Assembly (NCBI RefSeq): GCF_001590605.1
Contig: NZ_CP014504.1
Coordinates: 4,092,001-4,156,000, forward strand
DNA: 64,000 nucleotides
Direction of reading: 5' to 3'
Source of the DNA: Pedobacter cryoconitis
GTDB lineage: Bacteria > Bacteroidota > Bacteroidia > Sphingobacteriales > Sphingobacteriaceae
Shown: piece by piece, positions 44,188-53,334 of the stretch
Layout: the number at the start of each line of letters is the position of its first letter
How positions within the stretch are numbered: the first letter of the stretch is position 1
The notes under the pieces: generated by a model
What the model was told of the DNA's origin: nothing
Seen by the model: only the letters and a program-made list of their open reading frames with translations
Databases searched by the model: none
Position numbers and translations under genes: made by a program

Positions 44188-45300
44188 TTAAATATTAATC
44201 TTCCTCTCCCGTGAAATAACCTTCCACTCTCCTGCTAGTTTATGATTGTTAATGAGCGTTGCATTGCCGTAAAGTGCTACTGTAGGACAGATATGCACGG
44301 GTAAACCATACAGGACATCCCCGATCTGGAAACCATGGTCTGCTCCTGCTTCCAGTAACAGATGTTCTTCACTCTGGCTTACGGCTTCTGCTGTGGGTGC
44401 ATTTAAGAAATGAACCCTCTTTTTTAATGGGGTTTCTGCTGCAACAGATTTATGTCCGAGGTCTACGGTAATTTTTGTAGCAGAAGTCAGCGAAATTACC
44501 CTGGTGATGACCAGGGCTGCAGGCAGATAGTCTTGTTCTGCAAAAGCATCCTGATATCCTTTATCCCACAGCACAAATGTCCCCGGACTGCATTCTATAA
44601 AGTCCAGCTTCGCATAAACCGGAAAAGTAGGTGTTCCTCCGGCTATAATGACCGGTTCTGCCATCCCTTTCCCAACAATCTGTTTGGTTAATTGATCAAT
44701 AGGCGCTAATATAATTGCTGCCTGCTTTTCTCTTAATACGTAATCTGCGTCATGAATGTGACCATCATAAGCATGAAGCCCTGAGATCTCCACACCTTTT
44801 TCGGCTGTTGCAGCTTCATAAAGTGCTAACGCATGCCCATCTGGTCGTATACCAGTTCTGTTCATCCCAACGTTAAGGTCAAGAAAAACACGTATGTTCA
44901 CTCCTGAAACTATTGCCTTATGGCCAATCTCTTTCAGAGAGAATTCATTATCGATCAGACAGGAGAATACAGTATCCGGATAGGTTTTGATCAATTGAAT
45001 AAACCGGTCTATCTTCGGTCCTACAGGTTGATAGGCTAACAATACATCCGGTGTTTGACAAAGACCAAGCATCTCTGCCTCAGCAATAGTTGCACATTTA
45101 AATTTAGTGATTCCGGCTGTTAGTAATTGTTGCGTGATCTCTATTGTTTTATGGGTTTTAACATGTGGTCTTAACCTGTTTATGTCACTAATGCTTTGCT
45201 TTAATAGTTCAATATTTGCAGTTATTCTCTCCTGATAAAATACCAGGGCTGGCGAGTCCAGCTGATCCACTTCATCAATTAAATACCAGTCCGCTGCCAT
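44188..45300 (-). CDS. D-serine dehydratase/D-threonine aldolase family PLP enzyme
   Basis: 370 residues from the ATG at 45300 (MAADWYLIDEVDQLDSPALV), one base after the RidA stop codon region; a longer frame overlaps ridA. Fold-type III (alanine racemase-like) PLP barrel with the Schiff-base lysine in RPHVKTHK, and the phosphate-binding Gly region IAGGTPTFPVY. The C-terminal metal site reads PVHICPTVALY: H-x-C, which is the zinc pair known in eukaryotic-type D-serine dehydratase, whereas D-threonine aldolases typically have H-x-D. With RidA next to it, which removes the 2-aminoacrylate made by serine dehydratases, D-serine deamination is the favoured reaction. Confidence 0.8.
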   Translation of the reverse strand: MAADWYLIDEVDQLDSPALVFYQERITANIELLKQSISDINRLRPHVKTHKTIEITQQLLTAGITKFKCATIAEAEMLGLCQTPDVLLAYQPVGPKIDRFIQLIKTYPDTVFSCLIDNEFSLKEIGHKAIVSGVNIRVFLDLNVGMNRTGIRPDGHALALYEAATAEKGVEISGLHAYDGHIHDADYVLREKQAAIILAPIDQLTKQIVGKGMAEPVIIAGGTPTFPVYAKLDFIECSPGTFVLWDKGYQDAFAEQDYLPAALVITRVISLTSATKITVDLGHKSVAAETPLKKRVHFLNAPTAEAVSQSEEHLLLEAGADHGFQIGDVLYGLPVHICPTVALYGNATLINNHKLAGEWKVISRERKINI

Positions 45301-45301
45301 A

Positions 45302-45775
45302 TTACTCCTGTAATTCAAACATTGCTTCAATTTCTACCGGAATATTATCAGGCAATGAGCCAAAGCCTACAGCACTGCGTGTACCTATCCCGTTTTCTTC
45401 TCCCCATACTTGTGCAAATAATTCACTGCAGCCGTTGATAATAAAGGGATGTTTTTCGAAGTCTGATGTACAATTGACCATGCCTAAAACTTTGATTACC
45501 CTCTTTACCCGGTTCAATGTACCCAGGTTCGTTTTAATGGTGGATAACATGGTCAGCCCAACTTGTCTTGCTGCCAGCTTACCTTCTTCCTGAGTAAGAT
45601 CAGCACCGATACGGCCAATAATCAGGCTTTTATCATCATTAACAGGCCCGTGTCCGGACAAGTAAAGGTATTTACCATCAATCAAATATGGTTTATAAAC
45701 TCCAAGAGGTGTAGGTGCCGGTGGCAGCGTTAACCCTAGTTTTGCAAATTGCGCTTCTGCACTTAAGTTTTCCAT
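45302..45775 (-). CDS. RidA family enamine/imine deaminase
   Basis: 157 residues. The RidA signature is present: TRSAVGFGSLP with the substrate-binding Arg, and PVEIEAMFEL with the conserved Glu. RidA proteins hydrolyse reactive enamines/imines such as 2-aminoacrylate to keto acids. It has an extended N-terminus (~20 residues) relative to E. coli RidA, as in some Rid subfamilies. It lies between the permease and the PLP enzyme, a position that fits detoxifying the product of that enzyme. Confidence 0.92.
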   Translation of the reverse strand: MENLSAEAQFAKLGLTLPPAPTPLGVYKPYLIDGKYLYLSGHGPVNDDKSLIIGRIGADLTQEEGKLAARQVGLTMLSTIKTNLGTLNRVKRVIKVLGMVNCTSDFEKHPFIINGCSELFAQVWGEENGIGTRSAVGFGSLPDNIPVEIEAMFELQE

Positions 45776-45785
45776 TGTATATTTT

Positions 45786-47099
45786 TTAGATAATTTGATT
45801 TAATAAAAGTACCCCGATCAGTCCAACTGTTCCAACTATGGATTCCATCAGTGCCCATGATTTAAACGTATTTTTCAGGCTGAGGTTGAAATATTCTTTA
45901 AACATCCAGAATCCGGCATCATTTACGTGAGAGAACATCAGGCTTCCTGCTCCTACGGCAAGTACCATCAGATTCGGGTTTGTATTCGTTGCAACCATCA
46001 GGGGTAAGATAATGCCTGCAGTAGTTAAGCCAGCTACCGTAGCTGAACCTACACAAAACCTGATAACAGCGGTGATGAGCCACCCAAGGAACAAGGGTTG
46101 CATGTGGAGTTCCTTTAACATTACTGCAATTTGTGCACTTACCCCACTATCTACCAGTACCTGTTTTAATGCGCCAGAGCCACCAATAATCAGCAGAATA
46201 AGGGCCACATCTTTAATGGCTTCTCCATAGAGCTCCATGATATAGGTCATTTTCTTTCCCTGGAAAATACCAAGCGTCAGTGTTGCGGTAATTAAGGCAA
46301 TCAACATCACCACATTTGATTCTCCGACAAGTCCCATCAGGTTGTTTAGTCCGGGCGCCTGCTTAGCGGAGAAGGATAATACCGCAGCAACCACGAGTAA
46401 TAAAACCGGTAAAAGAGCAGTAAAAAAACTATTGAAAGTACCTGGCAGTTCGTGTTCTGGTTTATCAACAGGAACAAAGCTTTTTAATGGAGTGGAAGGA
46501 ATATTTTTTAGTGTTCTGGCAAAAAGTGGGCCGCCAATCACAATTGCGGGTATGGCTACGATCAGACCGTACAATAAAGTAAGTCCCATGTTTGCTTTGA
46601 ATTGTATCACTAAAGCAGATGGAGAGGGATGTGGTGGAAGAAATCCATGGGTCACAGAAAGGGCAGCCAGCATGGGGAGACCGATATAAATTGCCGGCAG
46701 TTTATATTTATAGACTACGGAAAAGATTAACGGAATCATTAATACGAATCCTATTCCGTAAAAAAGGGGGATACCAATTAAAAATCCAGTGACGACTACA
46801 CCCCATTGAATGTATTTTTCTCCGCAGATATTCATGATCACAGCAGCAATCCGCTGGGCTGCTCCACTATCGGCAACCAGTTTCCCAAGCATAGCGCCTA
46901 CGGTAATAATGATAAGTAATGAACCCAGCACATCACCTATTCCTTTTTCGACAGAGCCGGCAATTTTATTTAGCGGAATACCCAGCGCGATGCCGGCAAT
47001 GATGGAAACGATCAGGAAAGAAAGAAAAGCATTGATCCGCATGACGGACACCATTACAATTAATAACAGGATACAAAGCAGTACAATAATCAGGGTCAT
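45786..47099 (-). CDS. GntP/DsdX-type permease
   Basis: 437 residues with about 12 membrane helices, the GntP family length. Typical segments: ITVGAMLGKLVADSGAAQRI, the HGFLPPHPSPSALVI loop, and VGSATVAGLTTAGIILPL. The family covers gluconate:H+ symporters and the D-serine permease DsdX. Because it leads an operon with a D-serine dehydratase-like enzyme, RidA and an M19 dipeptidase, D-serine (or a related D-amino acid) is a better guess than gluconate. A TAAACTTTG sequence about 40 bases upstream, with a TTG 22 bases further up, may be its promoter, though the -7 box has one extra base. Confidence 0.88.
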   Translation of the reverse strand: MTLIIVLLCILLLIVMVSVMRINAFLSFLIVSIIAGIALGIPLNKIAGSVEKGIGDVLGSLLIIITVGAMLGKLVADSGAAQRIAAVIMNICGEKYIQWGVVVTGFLIGIPLFYGIGFVLMIPLIFSVVYKYKLPAIYIGLPMLAALSVTHGFLPPHPSPSALVIQFKANMGLTLLYGLIVAIPAIVIGGPLFARTLKNIPSTPLKSFVPVDKPEHELPGTFNSFFTALLPVLLLVVAAVLSFSAKQAPGLNNLMGLVGESNVVMLIALITATLTLGIFQGKKMTYIMELYGEAIKDVALILLIIGGSGALKQVLVDSGVSAQIAVMLKELHMQPLFLGWLITAVIRFCVGSATVAGLTTAGIILPLMVATNTNPNLMVLAVGAGSLMFSHVNDAGFWMFKEYFNLSLKNTFKSWALMESIVGTVGLIGVLLLNQII

Positions 47100-47167
47100 T
47101 CAGCTCTTTTTAGATCAGATAAGATACAAAGTTTAACTGTAGCAGGAGAGGAAATTCCAATAAAAAA

Positions 47168-47214
47168 GAGGCTGTTAACACTCCTGAATTTATCCTCAGA
47201 AATTTAACAGCCTC
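47168..47214 (-). terminator. Terminator of the GMC oxidoreductase unit
   Basis: On the minus strand GAGGCTGTTAA pairs perfectly with TTAACAGCCTC (11 bp, 25-base loop with extra internal pairing), followed by a T6 run. It separates the GMC unit from the permease operon. Confidence 0.8.
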
Positions 47215-47231
47215 CTGAAAATGAGGTTGAA

Positions 47232-47858
47232 TTAAACGTTTTCCATTCCGTACTGCTTCAATACATCGGCAGGCACTCCAGTCCATTTATTGGGTACATT
47301 ACCTACATATCCTAAATCTTTGACACCCATTTCTGTCGTAAAAAATCCAGAGGCCGTCAAATCTCTCATCAAACTGAAAAATGCTGCTCCCTGTTGCATT
47401 CCAGGTTTAACTTTTTTGGGGTAAGCAATATCTTCTACCATTTCAATACGCTGTTTTTCGGATGCGTCTTTGAAGGTTTGCTGAAAACGGTTAAGGCATT
47501 GGATATCCAGCCATTTTAATCCGCCACGCATAGGTATCTGGTGACTGGGAATATCTTTAACAATAAATTCAATAAATTCAGGCACTTTAGCATCTGTTGC
47601 ACTCCCTGATTTCCCATCCTTCGGAATGATAATATCTGAGAGGATTGCAATAGTGGCCATCTCATGTGCATTGAAGAACTTTGCTGCATTTAAAGCATTG
47701 TCTCTTTCTACTTCGAAAGCTTCTCTGCCTGGTTGAGCAGCAGCTTTTTCATCTGCTGCTTTATCTATTTTAAGCGCTCCTGGTTTACAAGCTTCCAGCA
47801 ATACTGCTGAACTTATAGCCGTTAAGCCTAAGGCTTTGAGTGATTCACGTCTGTTCAT
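47232..47858 (-). CDS. Gluconate 2-dehydrogenase subunit 3 family protein
   Basis: 208 residues. It starts MNRRESLKALGLTAISSAVL, a Tat-like/lipoprotein leader with a lipobox-type LLEACK. The mature part has ATIAILSDIIIPKDGKSGSATDAKVPEFI, the Gluconate_2-dh3 pattern. It is the small partner of GMC-type sugar/alcohol dehydrogenases and often helps export the large FAD subunit. It follows the GMC gene by 11 bases. Confidence 0.9.
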   Translation of the reverse strand: MNRRESLKALGLTAISSAVLLEACKPGALKIDKAADEKAAAQPGREAFEVERDNALNAAKFFNAHEMATIAILSDIIIPKDGKSGSATDAKVPEFIEFIVKDIPSHQIPMRGGLKWLDIQCLNRFQQTFKDASEKQRIEMVEDIAYPKKVKPGMQQGAAFFSLMRDLTASGFFTTEMGVKDLGYVGNVPNKWTGVPADVLKQYGMENV

Positions 47859-47869
47859 GTCTATTTTGG

Positions 47870-49609
47870 TTAGCTCAGGTTTAATTTTTTCTTTTCTGCC
47901 AGGATATATTCTGCTGTACGCATCGATAGCGCCAGAATAGTCCAGGTTGCATTTTTATCACCTTGTTGTACAAATGGGGCAGCATCCACAACAAACAGAT
48001 TCTTACAATCGTGTGCCTGGCACCATTTATTTAAAGCAGATTTCTTTGGGTCATCTCCCATTCTGACCGTACCTACTTCATGGATAATTTTACCCGGAGC
48101 CTCCAGTCCATAATTATCTTCAGCGCTATGAACTTTTGAAGTCACAATAGCACCCATGGTATGCATCATTTCCTGGAAGGTTTCTTGCATGTGTTTGGCT
48201 TGTTTAACTTCTTCCACAGCCCATTTATAGTTAAAACGTAATACAGGGATACCGTATTTGTCCACTACTTTAGGATCTATTTCACAGTAGTTTGATTCTC
48301 TGGCTATCGCTGTTCCACGACCAGCCATACCTACTTGTGTACCGAAGAAGCGTCTGTAATCATCTTTTAAAGCGACACCATATCCACCTGCTTCTTTCAT
48401 TTTGCCGTCTCTTGCGGGTACAGCGCCGTTCATGTTCTCTATACCACCACCAAAGCCGTAACCTGGCATATGTAATCCACCACCGTATTCAATATGGTAA
48501 CCACGCGGAAAGTCCAGTTTTTTATTGTCAAGCCACCATGGAGAATAAATATGAACACTACCTACTCCATCTTCGTTATAACGTTTACGGTCCATGAGTT
48601 GTGGCAGAAACCCGCTTAAACTCGCACCTGTTGAGTCATGCAGATATTTACCGACTACATTACTATTATTTGCCAGACCGTTAGGGTGAGCGACAGATTT
48701 AGAGTTTAGCAACAATCGTGCGGATTCGCATGCACTGGCTCCAAGGATAACTATTTTTCCTCTAACCTGATGTTCTTCCATTGTAGTTTTGTCTACATAA
48801 GATACACCAGTAGCCAGACCACCTTTGTCTGTGAGTACTTCACGTACCATTGCATTGGTGATTACAGTCAGATTCCCTGTTTTTACTGCTGGTATAACCA
48901 GGCAGGATGAAGAAGAGAAGTCACCGTAAACTTTACAGCTTCTGCCGCATTGACCACAGTAGAAACAAGGTGCACGATCTTTATTATTTGGTAACGCTTC
49001 TGTTAATACTGACCCGCGGCCCGGAATAACGGTTACGCCATTCTTTTTAGCTGCTTTTTTAATAAACAGTTCATTTAATCTGGGTTTTGGCGGCGCCATG
49101 AAAATACCGTCTGGCTCGCTTTCTATACCTTCTACAGTTCCGTAGATTCCGATTAACCGGTCTACTTTATCGTAAAATGGTTTGATCTCTTCATAAGTAA
49201 TAGGCCAGTTGTCTGTCAATCCGTCTTTACACTGAAAATCCTCAGGTCCCATTCTCAGAGAGATACGTCCCCAGTGATTGGTTCTTCCACCCAGCATCCT
49301 TGAACGGAACCAGGCAAATTCGGAATTGTTCTTTTGTGTGTAAGGTTCTCCGTCAAGTTCCCAACCTCCATAAGCAGCATCAAAATCTCCAAATGGGCGT
49401 ACAGTTCCTGCACCACGTCTTGGAGATTCCCATGGCCATTTTAGTTGCTGCGCATCCAGACGTGGATCAAAATAAGCACCTGCTTCAAGCATCAGTACTT
49501 TTTGACCGGCATTGGCCAGCACATATCCTGCCATACCTCCACCCGCACCGGACCCAACTATTATGGCGTCATATTCGACGTCTGACTTTTTAATTTGAAA
49601 TTCGTTCAT
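47870..49609 (-). CDS. GMC family FAD-dependent oxidoreductase
   Basis: 579 residues. FAD-binding motif DAIIVGSGAGGGMAG (G19-G24), the LGGRTNHWGRISLR stretch, a Cys-rich insertion (APCFYCGQCGRSCKVYG) typical of sugar dehydrogenase large subunits, and a C-terminal catalytic/FAD region (EVGTVRMGDDP ... NLFVVDAAPFVQQGDKNATW). It oxidises a sugar or polyol hydroxyl in the periplasm; the exact substrate is unknown. It has no signal peptide of its own, so export would rely on the Tat-like partner subunit encoded after it. Confidence 0.9.
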   Translation of the reverse strand: MNEFQIKKSDVEYDAIIVGSGAGGGMAGYVLANAGQKVLMLEAGAYFDPRLDAQQLKWPWESPRRGAGTVRPFGDFDAAYGGWELDGEPYTQKNNSEFAWFRSRMLGGRTNHWGRISLRMGPEDFQCKDGLTDNWPITYEEIKPFYDKVDRLIGIYGTVEGIESEPDGIFMAPPKPRLNELFIKKAAKKNGVTVIPGRGSVLTEALPNNKDRAPCFYCGQCGRSCKVYGDFSSSSCLVIPAVKTGNLTVITNAMVREVLTDKGGLATGVSYVDKTTMEEHQVRGKIVILGASACESARLLLNSKSVAHPNGLANNSNVVGKYLHDSTGASLSGFLPQLMDRKRYNEDGVGSVHIYSPWWLDNKKLDFPRGYHIEYGGGLHMPGYGFGGGIENMNGAVPARDGKMKEAGGYGVALKDDYRRFFGTQVGMAGRGTAIARESNYCEIDPKVVDKYGIPVLRFNYKWAVEEVKQAKHMQETFQEMMHTMGAIVTSKVHSAEDNYGLEAPGKIIHEVGTVRMGDDPKKSALNKWCQAHDCKNLFVVDAAPFVQQGDKNATWTILALSMRTAEYILAEKKKLNLS

Positions 49610-50195
49610 ACTACCTGCTTTTATTATTAAATGGTTTTAGCTCGTATTTGGCGTATGTAATTTAGTATTAAAATCTAAATTTTGGAATTTTTATCAAATA
49701 AGTTACTGATGATCGATTCTGTCTCCGGATGAAATATTGTTAGTTATATAGTTTGCTGTTGTATAGTAACTTAGTCAATATTAAAAACTCAACATAGCTT
49801 AGAAATAAATAATTAAGACATCAAACTGCGTTTGAGACAAATTTTGATCTAAAATCTCACATCACACTGATTACCAAGAAATAATGGCAAGGTATTTGAC
49901 GTTATTCTGACAAACAACCAAATACATTTAAACCAATAGTTATGGCTTTCAAAGCAACCTCAGACTTTTTGGACAGGAAGTACCATGTACTTCAATTTGC
50001 CTGTTTCCTAAATCAGGATAAAGGTTTTTCTGATATCAAGGATCGCATCAGGATGACAATGCATTAACCTCCTACTAAATTTAAATCCTTCTTAAGTGCA
50101 TTCACATGTGCTGTCGATATTACGAATTACCATCCGCCAGCATGAATCACAATTGAATCAAAAAAACATTAATCATCTTTCCAAACTCAAAGAAA
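49610..50195. other. Intergenic region with an Hcp remnant, left border of the T6SS island
   Basis: About 590 bases. It contains only the short Hcp/TssD-like ORF at 49942-50067, described separately. The rest is A/T-rich with no other gene, RNA or terminator that I can support. It probably holds the promoter of the vgrG unit. Confidence 0.55.
49942..50067 (+). pseudogene. Truncated Hcp/TssD-like tube protein
   Basis: A 41-residue ORF beginning MAFKATSDFLDRKYHVLQFA. Bacteroidota T6SS tube proteins (TssD/Hcp, ~130 residues) start very similarly (MAFKA.L...GKEYNVL...) and here the match stops after about 25 residues, the rest (DKGFSDIKDRIRMTMH) being unlike the family. It lies 128 bases before vgrG, where an hcp gene often stands. 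Either a decayed gene or a short remnant kept by chance; too short to be a working tube subunit. Confidence 0.6.
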
Positions 50196-52016
50196 ATGGA
50201 AAACAAAGTAAAAGTTAATATTAGCATAGAGGGTACGCCTATAACTACCTTCTCGAGTTTTAATTTAAACCAGCGCTTTAATGAGCATCATACTTTTGAA
50301 TTGCGATTTAATCAGGATCAAATTGAATTGCCAGGTTCATTATCATTAAACCGTTCAAAAGACTTCATCGGTAAAAACCTGGCTATTGAATTTGGTGACA
50401 TCCCTGGCAAAGAAAATCGGTTCTCTGGCATTATTACCAATGTAAAAATCGCACAAAAACATGGCTTTATGGGAGATATTATTGTAAGTGGTTTCAGCCC
50501 GACAATTTTACTTGACCGCGGCCCCGATCTTGGTTCTTACCTGGGTAAGGATTTAAGTGCTATTATTTCTCAGGCAACAAAAGAAGTACCTGCAAATGAT
50601 CTTCAAATACAGGTAAATCCGAGCCGTAAAGGTCCTATCGATTACCTGATCCAATATAGAGAAAGTGACTTCGATTTCATCAACCGCCTTTCGGCACAGT
50701 ACCATGAATGGTTTTTCTATAACGGTGCAGCTCTTGTATTTGGAAAACCCGATGATTTCAAAGCAATAGAATTAGTTTATGGCCGGGATCTGAGTAGCAT
50801 CCAGTATGGAATGCAAATTGCGCCTCTAAAATATAAAAAATTCGCTTATAACCCTAAACAGGATGAGTTGCTTGCAGCAAACGGAGAAGGTCAGAGTTCC
50901 GGCCCTCCTGATCTCGCACATGCAATTACAGCTTCCAACTCTGTATATAGTAAAACTTATAATCAACCACTGATTACACGGGCCGATAATAAAATGGAGA
51001 TTGACAGTTTTGTGAAAAATGAACAGGATTCAATCAAGTCTGGCCTTGTAAATATTAAGTGCGAAGGAGATAATCCCCAGGTTTGTATTGGAGGTATTGC
51101 AGACATTAGTATGAGCGTCCGTAAGTTAAATGACTTTTCCTTAGAAGATTTTGGCAAGTTTTTAGTGACCAGTGTTTCTCATTCTATTGATGGTGTTGGC
51201 CGTTATAAGAATAATTTTGAGGCTATTCCTTCAGATACTGAGCGAGTGCCGGTCAATCCTCTGCAAAATCCTCAGCCTGATATGCAGCTTGCTAATGTAA
51301 TAGAAAATAATGACCCTGATGGCCATGGACGTATTAAAGTCAAATTCAAATGGGCTTGTGATTGTAATGATGTCACAGAATGGCTTAGAGTGGTTACACC
51401 AGATGCAGGGAGTTCAGAAAAAGTAAGTAAAAACAGGGGATTTGTGTTTATCCCTGAAATTGGTGACCAGGTAGTTATTGCTTTCGAAGAAGGTAATATA
51501 GCCCGCCCGATTGTGATGGGAAGTGTATTCCATGGTAAAAGTGGTAGTGGTGGCAGTGGTAGTAATAACAGCAAAAGCTTAACTTCTAAAAGCGGCCATA
51601 CGATACAACTGGATGACGGTGCAGGAATTACAGTAAAAGATAAAGATCAGAATTTCATTGTGCTGGACGGTGCTGGTAAGGCACACTTTGAAACCAAAGA
51701 ATCTATTTTAATTCAATGTGGGGAGAGCAGTATTCTGATGGACAAGGCAGGAACCATTATTATTAAAGGTAAAAACATTTTAACATTGGGTGAAAATATA
51801 GGGCAGTCTGCCACGGCCAGTATTGGTATTGGTGTTGGGCCTAAAGATGCTACGCCGACTTCAGGAATAGGCATTGAACCAACAACACTTGATATAGGTA
51901 CTGATACTTTGTCAATGAGTGGAAAAACAGAAGCTAACCTGGCTTCTCCCGCAAAAGTAACGATCGGTGGTCAGGGTGAGACCAATGTAGTTAGCGGAAC
52001 AATCAACCTTAATTAA
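50196..52016 (+). CDS. vgrG: VgrG-type T6SS spike protein (TssI)
   Basis: 606 residues. gp27-like N-terminal part (VNISIEGTPITTFSSFNLNQ; IQYRESDFDFINRLSAQYHE), gp5-like OB domain (VIENNDPDGHGRIKVKFKWA; VIPEIGDQV-type sequence FIPEIGDQVVIAFEEGN), and a C-terminal beta-helix needle of Gly/Thr/Ile repeats. Acts as the tip of the type VI secretion tube. There are no sheath, baseplate or membrane-complex genes around, so it is an orphan vgrG that must use a main T6SS locus elsewhere (subtype iii expected for Bacteroidota). It is followed by an adaptor-like gene and an RHS toxin. Confidence 0.93.
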   Translation: MENKVKVNISIEGTPITTFSSFNLNQRFNEHHTFELRFNQDQIELPGSLSLNRSKDFIGKNLAIEFGDIPGKENRFSGIITNVKIAQKHGFMGDIIVSGFSPTILLDRGPDLGSYLGKDLSAIISQATKEVPANDLQIQVNPSRKGPIDYLIQYRESDFDFINRLSAQYHEWFFYNGAALVFGKPDDFKAIELVYGRDLSSIQYGMQIAPLKYKKFAYNPKQDELLAANGEGQSSGPPDLAHAITASNSVYSKTYNQPLITRADNKMEIDSFVKNEQDSIKSGLVNIKCEGDNPQVCIGGIADISMSVRKLNDFSLEDFGKFLVTSVSHSIDGVGRYKNNFEAIPSDTERVPVNPLQNPQPDMQLANVIENNDPDGHGRIKVKFKWACDCNDVTEWLRVVTPDAGSSEKVSKNRGFVFIPEIGDQVVIAFEEGNIARPIVMGSVFHGKSGSGGSGSNNSKSLTSKSGHTIQLDDGAGITVKDKDQNFIVLDGAGKAHFETKESILIQCGESSILMDKAGTIIIKGKNILTLGENIGQSATASIGIGVGPKDATPTSGIGIEPTTLDIGTDTLSMSGKTEANLASPAKVTIGGQGETNVVSGTINLN

Positions 52017-52032
52017 TTTTATCATAGCTTCC

Positions 52033-53322
52033 ATGAACCCGATACAACTGGAAATGTTAAAGATAGACCGGCAATGGCAACAGGTTGTCAGGCAAAACCC
52101 GCTCGAAACACTGTTCCTCTGTCTTGGAGAAAGACATGAGGTGAATTTATTTGAGGCTTATTTTAAATACCAGCTGACTGAAGAAAGCAGAACAAACGAT
52201 ATGTTCCTGATCCATTATCAGGATTTCAATAGTAGTAAAACTTATGGACAAAGCCTTGTTAAAGAATGGAAAGAGGTTTTTGACCTCTGGCAAGAGGATA
52301 CAAGCAAAGGTATAGTTTGGGAAACTGAACTGACGGAAGAGGCCAAAAAACAGGAAACGGATGCTTATTTACCAGTAATAGCTCTGATTCGTCTTTGTAA
52401 TCTTTATCCTCATTTGAAGATGAAAAAGATATATGTACAGCTTGCTCCGACTGTAATTAACGATGTGCCTGGTCTTTCTACCTGGGTGAATGAGTGGTGT
52501 AAATGTATCCAAGAGGTTAAGAATACACAGATTAAGCTGGTTTATACAGAACATCATCTGCACCGTACATTGAAAAAGCTGAAACAGGGAATAGAATTCA
52601 GGCTGAATATTAACATCACTCAGCTGATGCAAAATACAGCGGCCCATAGCAACAGAACGAAAAACGATCCCGAAACCGATTTTCAGCAGCAGATATTAAT
52701 TGCTAGTAATTACCTGACCGAGGGTAAACATGAACAGGCGAATGCAGTATTGGAAAGAGCGATACAGATTGCCATGAAACAGGGTTTACATGAAGCTGTA
52801 GTTACCGCAAGGATTATGTTAGCACAAAGCCTGGCTGTAAAAAAGCATAAGAGCGCGGCGCATGAACAGTATAAATTAGCTATACAAACGGCTGGTGAGG
52901 CTACCTTATTAGGTGCACATATCCATATGAGTTATGGTAGTTTTCTGCTCGGCCAGACTGGAAAAGATGAGGCGATAGCATATTTTGAGAAAGCAATTAA
53001 AATAGCTGAGGGAATTGGAAATGATTTTATCGCGATGGAATGTACCCGATTGATTGGACAGCTATCAGAAAACAAATTGACGGGTTCGGGAAAAGCAATG
53101 GGCTATTACAACAGGTGTCTTGAAATAGGGAGAAAAATGCCGCTTGAAAAAAGAAGGCAGAGTTCGATGGCTTATACAGCAGCCATTATAATTAAAAAAT
53201 ATGGAGAAAATAGTCCTGAAGGCAAAAAGCTGGATCAGGACATGCGAAGAGATATAGGAGAAGATTGGAAATCAATGTCTGAAATGCCAGAAAATCATGC
53301 AGACCCATTATCGAAAGGATAA
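52033..53322 (+). CDS. TPR-containing T6SS adaptor/chaperone-like protein
   Basis: 429 residues. The N-terminal ~210 residues form a domain I do not recognise. The C-terminal half (~220-400) has several TPR-like helical repeats (ASNYLTEGKHEQANAVLERA, HMSYGSFLLGQTGKDEAIAY plus FEKAI). Placed 16 bases after vgrG and 12 bases before the RHS effector, it is most simply a loader that attaches the effector to VgrG, as other adaptor families do elsewhere. That role is inference from position. Confidence 0.75.
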   Translation: MNPIQLEMLKIDRQWQQVVRQNPLETLFLCLGERHEVNLFEAYFKYQLTEESRTNDMFLIHYQDFNSSKTYGQSLVKEWKEVFDLWQEDTSKGIVWETELTEEAKKQETDAYLPVIALIRLCNLYPHLKMKKIYVQLAPTVINDVPGLSTWVNEWCKCIQEVKNTQIKLVYTEHHLHRTLKKLKQGIEFRLNINITQLMQNTAAHSNRTKNDPETDFQQQILIASNYLTEGKHEQANAVLERAIQIAMKQGLHEAVVTARIMLAQSLAVKKHKSAAHEQYKLAIQTAGEATLLGAHIHMSYGSFLLGQTGKDEAIAYFEKAIKIAEGIGNDFIAMECTRLIGQLSENKLTGSGKAMGYYNRCLEIGRKMPLEKRRQSSMAYTAAIIIKKYGENSPEGKKLDQDMRRDIGEDWKSMSEMPENHADPLSKG

Positions 53323-53334
53323 AATTATATTCTG

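Noticed and set aside
47232-49609. The GMC pair as part of the GntP operon (gluconate oxidation and uptake)
   Set aside because: A strong terminator at 47168-47214 separates them, and the permease neighbours point to D-amino acids.
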